Assembly (NCBI GenBank): GCA_015655545.1
Contig: JAATET010000020.1
Location: 1 to 54,689 of the forward strand
DNA: 54,689 nt
Source of the DNA: Chthoniobacterales bacterium
GTDB lineage: Bacteria > Verrucomicrobiota > Verrucomicrobiia > Chthoniobacterales > JAATET01
Direction: 5' to 3'
The stretch's first letter is position 1, and each line of letters starts with the position of its first letter. The translations under genes were made by a program, and so were the position numbers. Below the pieces are notes generated by a model. The model did not search any database. It was not told where the DNA came from and saw nothing but the letters and a program-made list of their open reading frames with translations. Shown here piece by piece: positions 48,427 to 54,689 of the stretch.

Positions 48427-48714
48427 AGGAATACTTAAATGAGTTTAAGATTAGCGCGCACGGATAGGCCTGCCTGGAACAAACGGTCACCTCAACTTGA
48501 GGTGACCGGTGTAGGGTGTAGAGAATCGGATAGCCACTCGTTTGTTGGAACGCGTAATCGAAGAGCTTCATATTTTCAACAGTTTGGGGAGCGTGCAAGC
48601 CAAAAGAAATCTCAGCAATCCCTGTCGTTCATGGAGAAAACGAAATCAGGCAATCAAAACAGGGGCGATGCCATTGCAAACGGGATAGAGGTCCGACAGG
48701 GGATGAGAGTTATT
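48427..48714. other. infC leader region with a perfect palindrome
   Basis: No gene is recognised here. The stretch between the infC start and the end of the cassette array carries CGGTCACCTCAA-c-TTGAGGTGACCG at 48484-48508, 12 bp arms around one base, 58 bp upstream of the ATC candidate start. Open frames on either strand here do not look like protein. It may hold the infC promoter. Confidence 0.5.
48484..48508. promoter_or_regulatory. Perfect palindrome upstream of infC
   Basis: Arms CGGTCACCTCAA and TTGAGGTGACCG are perfectly complementary around a central C. It could be a protein-binding operator or, in infC mRNA, a hairpin. It does not have the T-run of a terminator. Confidence 0.5.
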
Positions 48715-48801
48715 TTGGTGGAGTGATGGGGATGGAAAGGGAAAGCGGTCGTGAGAGTTGACGCGAGGCGGCTAGGGGTTGGCTGCAGCGCCTTGTTCAG
48801 C
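48715..48801 (-). repeat. attC-like site after the PEP-CTERM gene (right half degraded)
   Basis: The minus strand from 48801 reads R'' GCTGAAC, spacer AAGGC, L'' GCTGCAGCC, AACCCC, then a middle that shares GTCAACTCTCACGACCGC-like text with the other two long sites. The PEP-CTERM stop codon TGA lies inside R''. A matching GCTGAGC-TTGGC-GTT end was not found within 150 bp. Confidence 0.6.
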
Positions 48802-49651
48802 TATATTCAGGGCTTGACTTATTTGTGCGAATCTTGCGATGGACTAAGTAGAATCCAGCGCCACCTACAAGAAGCAGCAACGAAGAAGGTTCCGGTATCG
48901 TGTGGATAGTGAAATGGGTGACGCTGTTGTATGTGGCATTGAGCTGGGTCGATCCGTCCAAGGTGCCGTTTCCGCTGCCAAAGTTAATTCTGGCAAGATA
49001 ATCCTGATTCGGAAGCAGGGTTCCGGCGGGGACGGCGCTTGATGTGGCTTGAGAATAATCCGTGAAAACCTTGTTGTCCTCATCCTCAAAAGCAATGGCG
49101 AAGCTTCCGGCTCCATTCCAGCTAAACATGTAATCCGCGAAAGGATCGATTTGCAATTTCAACGCAAGCCACTCCGTGTTGGAAAGCATTGGTGCTGCGG
49201 GGAAATCTCCACTCAAGATCAGGGAAGGGCTGTATGTGGCCGGCGAACTGGTCGTCTGGATTGTAAAGTCATAGGTGCCATTAGGAAAAGCGGAGTCTAG
49301 CGCCGTCTGCGTGGCAAAAGATGGCTCGGGCTCCAGCTCAAAGTTGCCTTTCCCATCTGCCGAAAGGCTGACGGAGCCTCCACCCGGTGGGAGGAAAGAA
49401 GCGCTCGTGATGAGCGTGGAACTACCGTTACTGTCTTCCACCGAAATGCCGAAAGCGTAGGGAGAGGCATCATCGTCAACTGGGTTGGCCATGCTAGTCT
49501 GGACAAAATCATGAAATTTAATTATTTCCACTCGGGCAACATCGGTATCACCTGCCTACAGAGAGGTGGACATCGCACACGTGATAAGAGCGACGAATGT
49601 CTGTGTTAAGTGAGTCGCAATGTGCGAAATAAGAGTAGTATATGCTTTCAT
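48797..49651 (-). pseudogene. PEP-CTERM sorting-domain protein with in-frame amber codon in the signal peptide
   Basis: Reading from the ATG at 49651, a signal peptide begins MKAYTTLISHIATHLTQTF and continues through a hydrophobic stretch; TAG at 49556-49558 then interrupts, and the same frame continues AGDTDVARVEIIKFHDF through about 250 more residues. The C-terminus has the PEP-CTERM tripartite signal: IPEPSSLLLLVGGAGFYLV then HRKIR. An internal GTG at 49531 could start a shortened, signal-less product. Either a nonsense mutation, a readthrough codon or a sequencing error explains it. The gene lies between two attC-like sites as one cassette. Confidence 0.75.
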
Positions 49652-49720
49652 TATTTTGATTTCATGAAGAGCTACACTTTTAGGGTAACTAGTAAGACAG
49701 CAGATTGCACGCCAATTTAT

Positions 49721-49927
49721 ATCCGAACGCCAAGCTCAGCCATCCCGATCAGGCGCATAAGCTCTGGAGTGATGTGGACGGAGAGGAAAAGCGGTCGTGA
49801 GAAAGTAACTCGCAGCAGTCGTGATCTCTTTCTGTGAAGTTGCTTTTAGCTCTAGTTGATTTGCAACATGGTCAGAAATACAGAGAAAAGAGCGCCCGTA
49901 TCCGCTAGAGCATCTGCCTTTGTTGGG
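49721..49927 (-). repeat. attC-like site between the DUF2442 and PEP-CTERM cassettes
   Basis: The left end GCCCAAC (49921-49927), a perfect RYYYAAC, follows the DUF2442 stop by 3 bp. The right end GCTGAGC-TTGGC-GTTCGGA is at 49722-49740, about 70 bp before the PEP-CTERM start. The segment TCTCACGACCGC and CTCTCCGT near 49775-49805 is shared with the two other long sites. At about 207 bp it is long for attC. Confidence 0.6.
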
Positions 49928-49930
49928 CAC

Positions 49931-50113
49931 TTACGCTTTCTGATGCTGTCCGTAATCGCCATCTAAAAGTCCTCGAAAAGAGAGGTCTTCATCAAGATCG
50001 GGCCAATGAATCCCAAAGGGCGAAATCTCTACGTTATTGAGCTGAAAGACACTTCCCTTCGCGAGTCGGGGGTTCTGGGCAATCGAGAAACGAATCTCCA
50101 CATCGCTTTCCAT
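49931..50113 (-). CDS. DUF2442 protein, probably 5'-truncated
   Basis: 60 residues from the ATG at 50113 (MESDVEIRFSIAQNPRLAKG), ending in SPFGIHWPDLDEDLSFRGLL then DGDYGQHQKA, the conserved C-terminal block of DUF2442. The same frame upstream reads IDGHIVIR, which looks like the missing N-terminus but has no start before it meets the attC half-site at 50173. DUF2442 proteins often pair with DUF4160 partners as possible toxin-antitoxin systems; no partner is here. Confidence 0.72.
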   Translation of the reverse strand: MESDVEIRFSIAQNPRLAKGSVFQLNNVEISPFGIHWPDLDEDLSFRGLLDGDYGQHQKA

Positions 50114-50145
50114 GCGGATAACGATGTGCCCGTCAATGGAATGAT

Positions 50146-50173
50146 AGGGGTTGGCTGCAGCGTCTTGTTAGCC
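50146..50173 (-). repeat. attC half-site after the ParE remnant
   Basis: On the minus strand GGCTAAC (R''), AAGAC, GCTGCAGCC (L'') and AACCCC follow each other from 50172. The ParE stop TAA lies inside R''. No right half is present before DUF2442 begins. Confidence 0.62.
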
Positions 50174-50347
50174 CTGTATTGTATTTCTCCTCTGAATCCA
50201 ATACTCAGGCTTCCGATATCCATGTGCGACGGCCAAAATCCAGAGATCTATACCGCGGGTAATATAAGGAATGCAGTATGGAAATATTCTCAAATTAATT
50301 CGCCGATAACCCGAAAGACGTAGGCGATAAAGCTTTGGGTGATCTGC
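50168..50347 (-). pseudogene. ParE/RelE-type toxin remnant
   Basis: About 59 codons without a start: ADHPKLYRLRLSGYRRINLR, IFPYCIPYITRGIDLW, ILAVAHGYRKPEYWIQRR and a TAA. The blocks YRRxxLRxFPYxI and LAVAHGxRxPxYW are the C-terminal two thirds of ParE/RelE-type toxins. The frame continues upstream straight through the attC half-site (CCG AAC AAG GCG CTG CAG), so the 5' end of the gene is missing. No ParD-like antitoxin is seen. Confidence 0.7.
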
Positions 50348-50369
50348 TAGCTGCAGCGCCTTGTTCGGT
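50348..50369 (-). repeat. attC half-site after vapC
   Basis: Directly after the vapC stop the minus strand reads ACCGAAC (R''), AAGGC, GCTGCAGC (L''). The ParE remnant follows at once, so the right half of the site is missing. Confidence 0.62.
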
Positions 50370-50370
50370 C

Positions 50371-50769
50371 TTATGGGCGATAGAGTTCGATGGGTATGAT
50401 AGGTTCATATAACTCGAAATCTGGGTCGGTCGTGTAGATAAGAAACTTGCGTCGAACGGCCATCGAGCAAATCAAAAAGTCAATAGGAGAGCCTTGAATA
50501 CCTTTCGATCTGCATGCATAAAAAAATTTTGCGGCTGTCGTGTGATCTTCGTCATCTGCACAAAACAGGGGAAGTGCTCGAGTGGTTAGGTCAATGCGCT
50601 CGAAATGAGTAGGTAACTTGATACCGGAGAGAAGTTCCTGGCGAACAATCCCGAATAGTGCCAATTCGTTTGAATCGATCAATTTCTCAACGTTAAGGGC
50701 AACGTCACTTTCAGTATCCGTGGAGCGTCTAAGAAAATGGGATAGCGCAGAGGTGTCGCAAGCAATCAT
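50371..50769 (-). CDS. vapC: VapC-type PIN-domain toxin
   Basis: 132 residues. The PIN domain shows Asp5 in MIACDTSALSHFLRR, a Glu in FGIVRQELLSGI, and the Asp pair region in IQGSPIDFLICSMAVRR and IYTTDPDFELY. VapC toxins are metal-dependent RNases that cut tRNA or rRNA. Its ATG overlaps the antitoxin stop by 4 bp (ATGA). An attC half-site follows the stop immediately. Confidence 0.88.
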   Translation of the reverse strand: MIACDTSALSHFLRRSTDTESDVALNVEKLIDSNELALFGIVRQELLSGIKLPTHFERIDLTTRALPLFCADDEDHTTAAKFFYACRSKGIQGSPIDFLICSMAVRRKFLIYTTDPDFELYEPIIPIELYRP

Positions 50770-50972
50770 GAGTGCTTCAGGCGTCGGAGAGCCTTGTAGT
50801 CGTAGTCCTCAAAATACTCAATTTGCCCGCGAAGCTGTAAAAGTTGTCGCCGAAGGCGACTCTGAATGAATTCCTTGAGGGCTTCATTCACGGTTTCACG
50901 CTTGGTGGGCAAGCCCGCCAGCAATTTTGCCTGCTCAAGCAAGGACTGATCTATCTGTAAATTCGTTGCCAC
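50766..50972 (-). CDS. vapB: VapB-type antitoxin (DUF2191)
   Basis: 68 residues from a GTG at 50972. IDQSLLEQAKLLAGLPTKRE followed by TVNEALKEFIQSRLRRQ is the ribbon-helix-helix DNA-binding part of type II antitoxins of VapB/DUF2191 kind; the C-terminal YFEDYDYKALRRLKHS should wrap the toxin. The gene overlaps vapC, and a promoter with a dyad lies directly upstream. Confidence 0.85.
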   Translation of the reverse strand: MATNLQIDQSLLEQAKLLAGLPTKRETVNEALKEFIQSRLRRQLLQLRGQIEYFEDYDYKALRRLKHS

Positions 50973-50978
50973 ACATGA

Positions 50979-51007
50979 AAGCTACACATCCGCGATGTGC
51001 GGTGCAA
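50979..51007 (-). promoter_or_regulatory. Candidate vapBC promoter with operator dyad
   Basis: On the minus strand TTGCAC (51007-51002), 17 bp, then TAGCTT (50984-50979) form a -35/-10 pair. The spacer holds CACATC-gcg-GATGTG (50985-50999), a perfect 6 bp dyad where VapB could bind. The -10 box ends only 6 bp before the GTG start, so the message would be nearly leaderless. Confidence 0.5.
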
Positions 51008-51020
51008 GAGATTTTTTATG

Positions 51021-51126
51021 ACCGAACGCCAAGCTCAGCTACCCCCGAGTGCGCGTTCCTTTTCGGGTGAGGGTGAACGGAGAGAAAAATCGGTCGTGTG
51101 GGTTGACGCGTGGCGGCTAACTCGCT
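51021..51126 (-). repeat. attC-like site upstream of vapBC
   Basis: The right end GCTGAGC-TTGGC-GTTCGGT (51021-51039) lies 48 bp before vapB. The middle (GCGTCAAC..ACACGACCG, CTCTCCGT) matches the other long sites. The left part reads CAGCGAGTTAGCCGCC instead of the GCTGCAGCCAACCCC seen elsewhere. Confidence 0.58.
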
Positions 51127-51310
51127 GGACCAGAAGGTGTTCACTGGCTTCCTTTGGCCAATCTCAAAGAAACGACGAAGGATGCAGCGGACCTTCGGGC
51201 TCTTCGCTCATCGTGCGTGGTGTATCGAGTTTTTCACGAGCATGCGGTTCAACGCCGAGGAAGCCACCGGCGTGTTCATGAACTGACCCGAGTGCAAGCC
51301 ATTGAGAAGG

Positions 51311-51637
51311 ATGAGCTTAGATGCCATTGGAGAAGAAGAGGTCAGGCGGGACATCGAGCGGTGTGTGCAGAAGTTCGGGGATGGTGGCGGAGCCCAGCCA
51401 GCCGACCCCAAGCTTGTAGCTGCCGTGCTCAAGGCCACCCAAGTTGCAGGGACGTTTCGAGCGAGAGAGCTTTTGAAGGTCGTTGCGGTTCGCTCGCTCC
51501 GGCACCGTCAGACCATCCTCAAGCTCTTGATGGAGAGGGGAGAACTGCGAAAGATGGGAGGGTCCAAGAACACTCGCTGGCAGTATATTCGCGCTGCACA
51601 TAAAGGAATAAGATATACCTCAGCGAAAATTCATTAG
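51311..51637 (+). CDS. Small protein with a winged-helix-like C-terminus, unknown
   Basis: 108 residues from the ATG at 51311 (MSLDAIGEEEVRRDIERC) with GAGAAGG just before it. The part FRARELLKVVAVRSLRHRQT then ILKLLMERGELRKMGGSKNT reads like a winged-helix DNA-binding domain. No family is recognised. It is preceded by a 59-codon open frame from a GTG at 51110 (ends 51286) that also reads smoothly but begins within an attC-like site; whether either is expressed is open. Confidence 0.4.
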   Translation: MSLDAIGEEEVRRDIERCVQKFGDGGGAQPADPKLVAAVLKATQVAGTFRARELLKVVAVRSLRHRQTILKLLMERGELRKMGGSKNTRWQYIRAAHKGIRYTSAKIH

Positions 51638-51674
51638 GATGCCCTCTTTGATGACATAACCCACTGCCGGGCTT

Positions 51675-52082
51675 TTATTTAAGTTCCTCTCCAGAGCGTA
51701 ACGAAAGTTTTTGCTTGATCCGGGCGTAGTGAGTTTCAACGGTTTTAACGCTTGTTCCTTGCTTTCGGGCAATCGCTGATGTGCCCTCTCCAAGTCCAGC
51801 AAGACGAAAAATCTGAAGCTCCCGGATCCCTGGACGAATCGATAATATCTCTGTCAATGGAGGGAATGGGGAAGAAAGGAGATATGTCAATTTTTTCGGG
51901 CAGGGGAACAAGTGATCACGCTTTCTGATATGCCTTCGAGTGTTCGCCGACAAGCCGAATGTGATGTTCTGTCTCGGCCAGCGGCGAGGATTGAGGGATC
52001 GGCTCAAAACCTTGCGGGACGGAAAAATATTTACTTGTTGCAAACGCTTCTTGGCTTTTCCTATGGTCCATTGGTCCGTCAA
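51675..52082 (-). pseudogene. LuxR-type HTH fragment
   Basis: The last 60 codons read IRELQIFRLAGLGEGTSAIA followed by RKQGTSVKTVETHYARIKQ and KLSLRSGEELK, the C-terminal helix-turn-helix of LuxR/NarL regulators (SVKTVETH...IKxKL). The preceding 75 codons look random and no receiver domain is visible. The usual LTxRE start of the HTH is broken up (LTEILSIRPGIREL). It may be a decayed response regulator. Confidence 0.55.
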
Positions 52083-52215
52083 GCGGCCAACGATAAATCA
52101 CTGCATCCACCTAGTGAGCTTGTTTCCGCCGATCACGACCGCCGGCAAGGCTGTCAGCGTTGACATGGCCAGCGGGATGCCGCATCGCTAAATCCGCCAT
52201 CTGAATCCCCCTGTC

Positions 52216-53619
52216 ATGCCTTTGTTCCAGAGATTCCTTGCCCCGTTCCTTGGGGCCGCATTGATTGCCTCCGCTCAGTCCAAGCCTTACGTCTCACAGC
52301 GTCCATCCGCCGAGGTGCGCAAATTCCACAGCGATGCCGTCGAGGCTCAAATCGCCAAAGTGTCCCAAGGGATCGGCGATCCCGAACTGGCCTGGCTCTT
52401 CCAGAACTGCTATCCGAATACGCTCGACACCACCGTCGATACTGTCCCCGCCGGTCCCGATGGCAAGCCCGATACCTTCATCATCACGGGCGACATCGAT
52501 GCCATGTGGCTGCGCGACTCCTCCGCCCAAGTCGATGCCTATCTCCCCCTTTGCGCCAAGGATCCGAAGCTGGCCAAACTCGTCGCCGGCCTCATCCACC
52601 GGCAGGCCAAATGCATCCTGCTCGATCCCTACGCCAACGCCTTCTACAAGGACGCCACGCGCATCAGCCAGTGGAAGAGCGACCACACGGAGATGAAGCC
52701 CGGTGTCCATGAGCGGAAATGGGAGCTGGACTCCCTTTGTTACTGCATTCGCCTCGCCGCGAAATACTATGAGATCACCGGGGATGCAACGCCCTTCGAC
52801 GCCGAGTGGCTCCGCGCGATGCGTCTCGCGGTCGCGACCATGCAGGAGCAGCAGCGCAAGGACGGCCACGGGCCCTACCGCTTCACCCGGACCACCGCGA
52901 CGCAGACCGACACGGTGCCGGGCGACGGCTACGGTAATCCCGTCAAGCCGACCGGCATGATCTGCTCCGCTTTCCGCAATTCCGACGACGCGGCGACCTA
53001 TCTTTACAACATTCCGGAAAACCTCTTCGCCGTCGTCAGCCTGCGCCAGCTGGCCTCCCTCCTGGAAGCGACGAAGCAAGGTGCCGACCTCATTCCCGTC
53101 TGCCGGGCCCTGGCCGATGAGGTCGAGGCGGCCACACTTAGCCATGGCATCATCCATCACCCGAAATACGGAGACATTTACGCCTACGAATGCGACGGCT
53201 ATGGCAACGTCCTCCTCATGGATGACGCCGGTCTCCCGAGTCTCATTTCCATTCCCTACCTCGGCTATAAAACCGCCTCCGATGCCGTCTATCGAAACAC
53301 CCGCCGCTTCGCCCTTAGTCCGGATAACCCCTACTTCCAGAAGGGTCTCATCGAAGGAGTTGGAAGTCCACACACGCCGGGCCCCAATATCTGGCCAATG
53401 GGCCTCATCAGCCGTGCGTTGACCAGCTCTGATCCGGCCGAGATATCCCAGTGCCTCGCATGGCTCAAACTTTCGAATGCCGGCACCGGCTTCATGCACG
53501 AGTCGTTCGACAAGGATAATCCCAAGAAATTCACCCGATCCTGGTTCGCATGGGTGAACAATCTTTTTGGGGAGTTGATCCTCAAGCAGGCTACCGACCC
53601 GGCCCAGCCGCTGAAATGA
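52216..53619 (+). CDS. GH125 exo-alpha-1,6-mannosidase-like protein
   Basis: 467 residues with a signal peptide ([20 protein letters not shown]). The COG3538 blocks are clear: [20 protein letters not shown] with the acid Asp, [75 protein letters not shown], and the base Glu in [22 protein letters not shown]125 enzymes remove alpha-1,6-linked mannose, with no metal need. It is followed 157 bp later by a GH78 gene on the same strand, so both probably serve one glycan-use locus. Confidence 0.9.
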   Translation: MPLFQRFLAPFLGAALIASAQSKPYVSQRPSAEVRKFHSDAVEAQIAKVSQGIGDPELAWLFQNCYPNTLDTTVDTVPAGPDGKPDTFIITGDIDAMWLRDSSAQVDAYLPLCAKDPKLAKLVAGLIHRQAKCILLDPYANAFYKDATRISQWKSDHTEMKPGVHERKWELDSLCYCIRLAAKYYEITGDATPFDAEWLRAMRLAVATMQEQQRKDGHGPYRFTRTTATQTDTVPGDGYGNPVKPTGMICSAFRNSDDAATYLYNIPENLFAVVSLRQLASLLEATKQGADLIPVCRALADEVEAATLSHGIIHHPKYGDIYAYECDGYGNVLLMDDAGLPSLISIPYLGYKTASDAVYRNTRRFALSPDNPYFQKGLIEGVGSPHTPGPNIWPMGLISRALTSSDPAEISQCLAWLKLSNAGTGFMHESFDKDNPKKFTRSWFAWVNNLFGELILKQATDPAQPLK

Positions 53620-53776
53620 ACGTCTTTCGAAGGAAATGAATTCCTGTCCCGCCCCCCGACTTCCCTTATGCCCATCTTGGTCCGGTATCCCTTCGGTTCG
53701 AACTCCGCATAAGACCTCTCCGCAAAATACCAGCCGCTCAACCCCGCCCCGCCCGAAGCCAGCTTTCAAACTCCCT

Positions 53777-54689
53777 ATGATGAACAAGACCTGTAAGACT
53801 TTTCTAATTCTTTTGATGGCCATCGGTGCGGCTTCGATGCGCGTCGATGCCGCCGTGACGGCTGGCAATCTGCGATGCGAGTATCTTTATGATCCGATCG
53901 GCTTGGACGTCGCGAAGCCGCGCCTCTCCTGGATTCTGGAGTCCAAGGAGCGTAACGAAGGCCAATCGGCCTACCAGATTCTCGTCGCCAGCAAGCCCGA
54001 GTTACTGGCCAAGGATCAGGGGGACATCTGGGACAGCGGCAAGGTTGCGTCCAGCGAAAGCACGCAGATCGAATGTGGCGGAAGCCCCTTGGTATCCCGG
54101 CAGATGTGCTGGTGGAAGGTGAGGACTTGGGATCGGAGCGGGGCGCCAAGCGCATGGAGCGAAGGTGCCCGCTGGGAAATGGGGCTGCTCAAGCCGCAGG
54201 ATTGGCAGGCAAAATGGATCGAGGCGACTCCAATGCTGGCACCCGCCCATGGCGCCCCCCGCATCTCGATCATCCAGGCGACCTACGAAGCCGTGGACAA
54301 AACCCAGTCGAAGGATGTCACGGCGATCGTTGCGAAGGCCCTGCAGGGCAATCAGTTGAGGTTCGAGGTCACGAACGAGGCTCTCGGCAACGTGGCTCGA
54401 GGGCATGCCAAGCAGCTCCATGTGATCTACACTCTGGATTCGATCAAGCACGAGATGTATGTGCCGGAGAAGGCGACCGTGAACCTTCCCGAAGGCCCGG
54501 AGGCCCTCCCCTACCTGCGCAAGGACTTCGACTCGGGAAAAGCAGTCGTCAAGGCGCGGCGCTATGTCACGGCGCTCGGCTTATACGAGCTCCATCTCAA
54601 CGGACAGCGCGTCGGCGACCACATCTTCGCGCCGGACTGGACCGATTACAGCATCCGCTGCCGCTATCAGGTCTATGATGTCACGCCGC
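53777..54689 (+). CDS. GH78 alpha-L-rhamnosidase (3' end cut by window edge)
   Basis: 304 codons from the ATG at 53777 to the window end, with no stop. A signal peptide (TFLILLMAIGAASMRVDA) precedes LRCEYLYDPIGLDVAKPRLSW, SAYQILVAS, DIWDSGKVASSESTQIEC, MCWWKVRTWDRSGAPSAW, WEMGLL..DWQAKWIE and a carbohydrate-binding part with GLYELHLNGQRVGDHIFAPDWTDY in blocks, the N-terminal domains of GH78. The catalytic six-hairpin domain lies beyond the edge. Confidence 0.88.
   Translation, partial: MMNKTCKTFLILLMAIGAASMRVDAAVTAGNLRCEYLYDPIGLDVAKPRLSWILESKERNEGQSAYQILVASKPELLAKDQGDIWDSGKVASSESTQIECGGSPLVSRQMCWWKVRTWDRSGAPSAWSEGARWEMGLLKPQDWQAKWIEATPMLAPAHGAPRISIIQATYEAVDKTQSKDVTAIVAKALQGNQLRFEVTNEALGNVARGHAKQLHVIYTLDSIKHEMYVPEKATVNLPEGPEALPYLRKDFDSGKAVVKARRYVTALGLYELHLNGQRVGDHIFAPDWTDYSIRCRYQVYDVTP

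Larger units (their letters stand above)
48700..51130 (-). mobile_element. Integron gene-cassette array, integrase not in window
   Basis: Minus-strand genes are separated by sequences with the architecture of integron attC sites. The left-side boxes (R''-spacer-L'') read GCTGAAC-AAGGC-GCTGCAGC at 48801, GGCTAAC-AAGAC-GCTGCAGC at 50172, ACCGAAC-AAGGC-GCTGCAGC at 50369 and GCCCAAC-AAAGG at 49927. The right-side boxes (L'-spacer-R') read GCTGAGC-TTGGC-GTTCGGA (49722-49740) and GCTGAGC-TTGGC-GTTCGGT (51021-51039). L'' and L' are complementary with one extra base, as attC requires. Cassettes hold vapBC, a ParE remnant, DUF2442 and a PEP-CTERM gene, content typical of sedentary integrons. No IntI gene or attI lies in the window. 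Confidence 0.72.

Noticed and set aside
48439-48726. 95-residue plus-strand frame between infC and the cassette array
   Set aside because: It reads through the palindrome and into an attC-like site and has no protein-like pattern.
50029-50223. 64-residue minus-strand frame spanning an attC half-site
   Set aside because: Its text (NKTLQPTP) is the usual translation of an attC box; ParE and DUF2442 read in other frames explain the same bases.
51154-51603. 149-residue plus-strand frame overlapping the 108-residue ORF
   Set aside because: Arg/Cys/Ser-rich text without pattern; the overlapping frame from 51311 is more protein-like and has a better ribosome binding site.
48700-51640. CRISPR array
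   Set aside because: Repeats here are few, long, imperfect and separated by genes, not regular spacers; no cas gene is present.

Overview
The window is GC-rich, gene-dense bacterial chromosome, most likely from a member of the Verrucomicrobiota (Chthoniobacter/Terrimicrobium-like). This is inferred from gene content and order: LptA/B/C next to HprK, HPr and Enzyme I; PEP-CTERM and NxxGxxxAF exported proteins; GH78 and GH125 glycosidases; and a palindromic interspersed repeat. The cell is diderm, because LPS export, Kdo synthesis, Mla and OprB genes are all present. No rRNA gene, CRISPR array or complete transposon was seen.

1-9.9 kb: housekeeping genes on the minus strand (rplS, argF, argD, ligA, a VanZ-like gene), an exported NxxGxxxAF-repeat protein, a glyoxalase, the sanA / LolD-like ATPase / MpaB-like run, and tRNA-Glu(UUC). 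9.9-20.6 kb is accessory. An AraC-type regulator diverges from a five-gene minus-strand glycan cluster (PhyH dioxygenase, TIM-barrel isomerase/epimerase, a frameshifted GH78-like gene, a Tat-type secreted protein, a six-hairpin glycosidase). Next comes an ice-binding (DUF3494) protein gene bracketed by an excisionase-like fragment and a serine-recombinase fragment.

20.9-48.4 kb is core. mlaEFD runs into the convergent series kdsA-lptC-lptA-lptB-hprK-ptsH-ptsI, which joins LPS transport to PTS regulators. It is followed by xdhC, rlmN, an ECF sigma/anti-sigma unit, an amino-acid permease/exbD/rdgB/sulfotransferase series, leuS, an OprB-type porin, an amidase, three glycosyltransferases, a HAD phosphatase and infC. 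infC seems to start at a non-canonical codon.

48.7-51.1 kb is the most unusual part. It looks like a minus-strand integron gene-cassette array without an integrase in the window. attC-like sites (R''/L'' and L'/R' boxes) follow or overlap the stop codons of a PEP-CTERM gene, a DUF2442 gene, a ParE remnant and a vapBC toxin-antitoxin pair. Several cassettes are damaged: the PEP-CTERM gene has an in-frame amber codon inside its signal peptide, and the ParE and DUF2442 genes appear 5'-truncated at attC half-sites. 51.1-52.1 kb is degraded (small wHTH-like ORF, LuxR-type HTH fragment). 52.2 kb to the end starts another glycan-use locus (GH125, then GH78 cut by the window edge).

All calls come from reading the sequence and translations; no database search was run.
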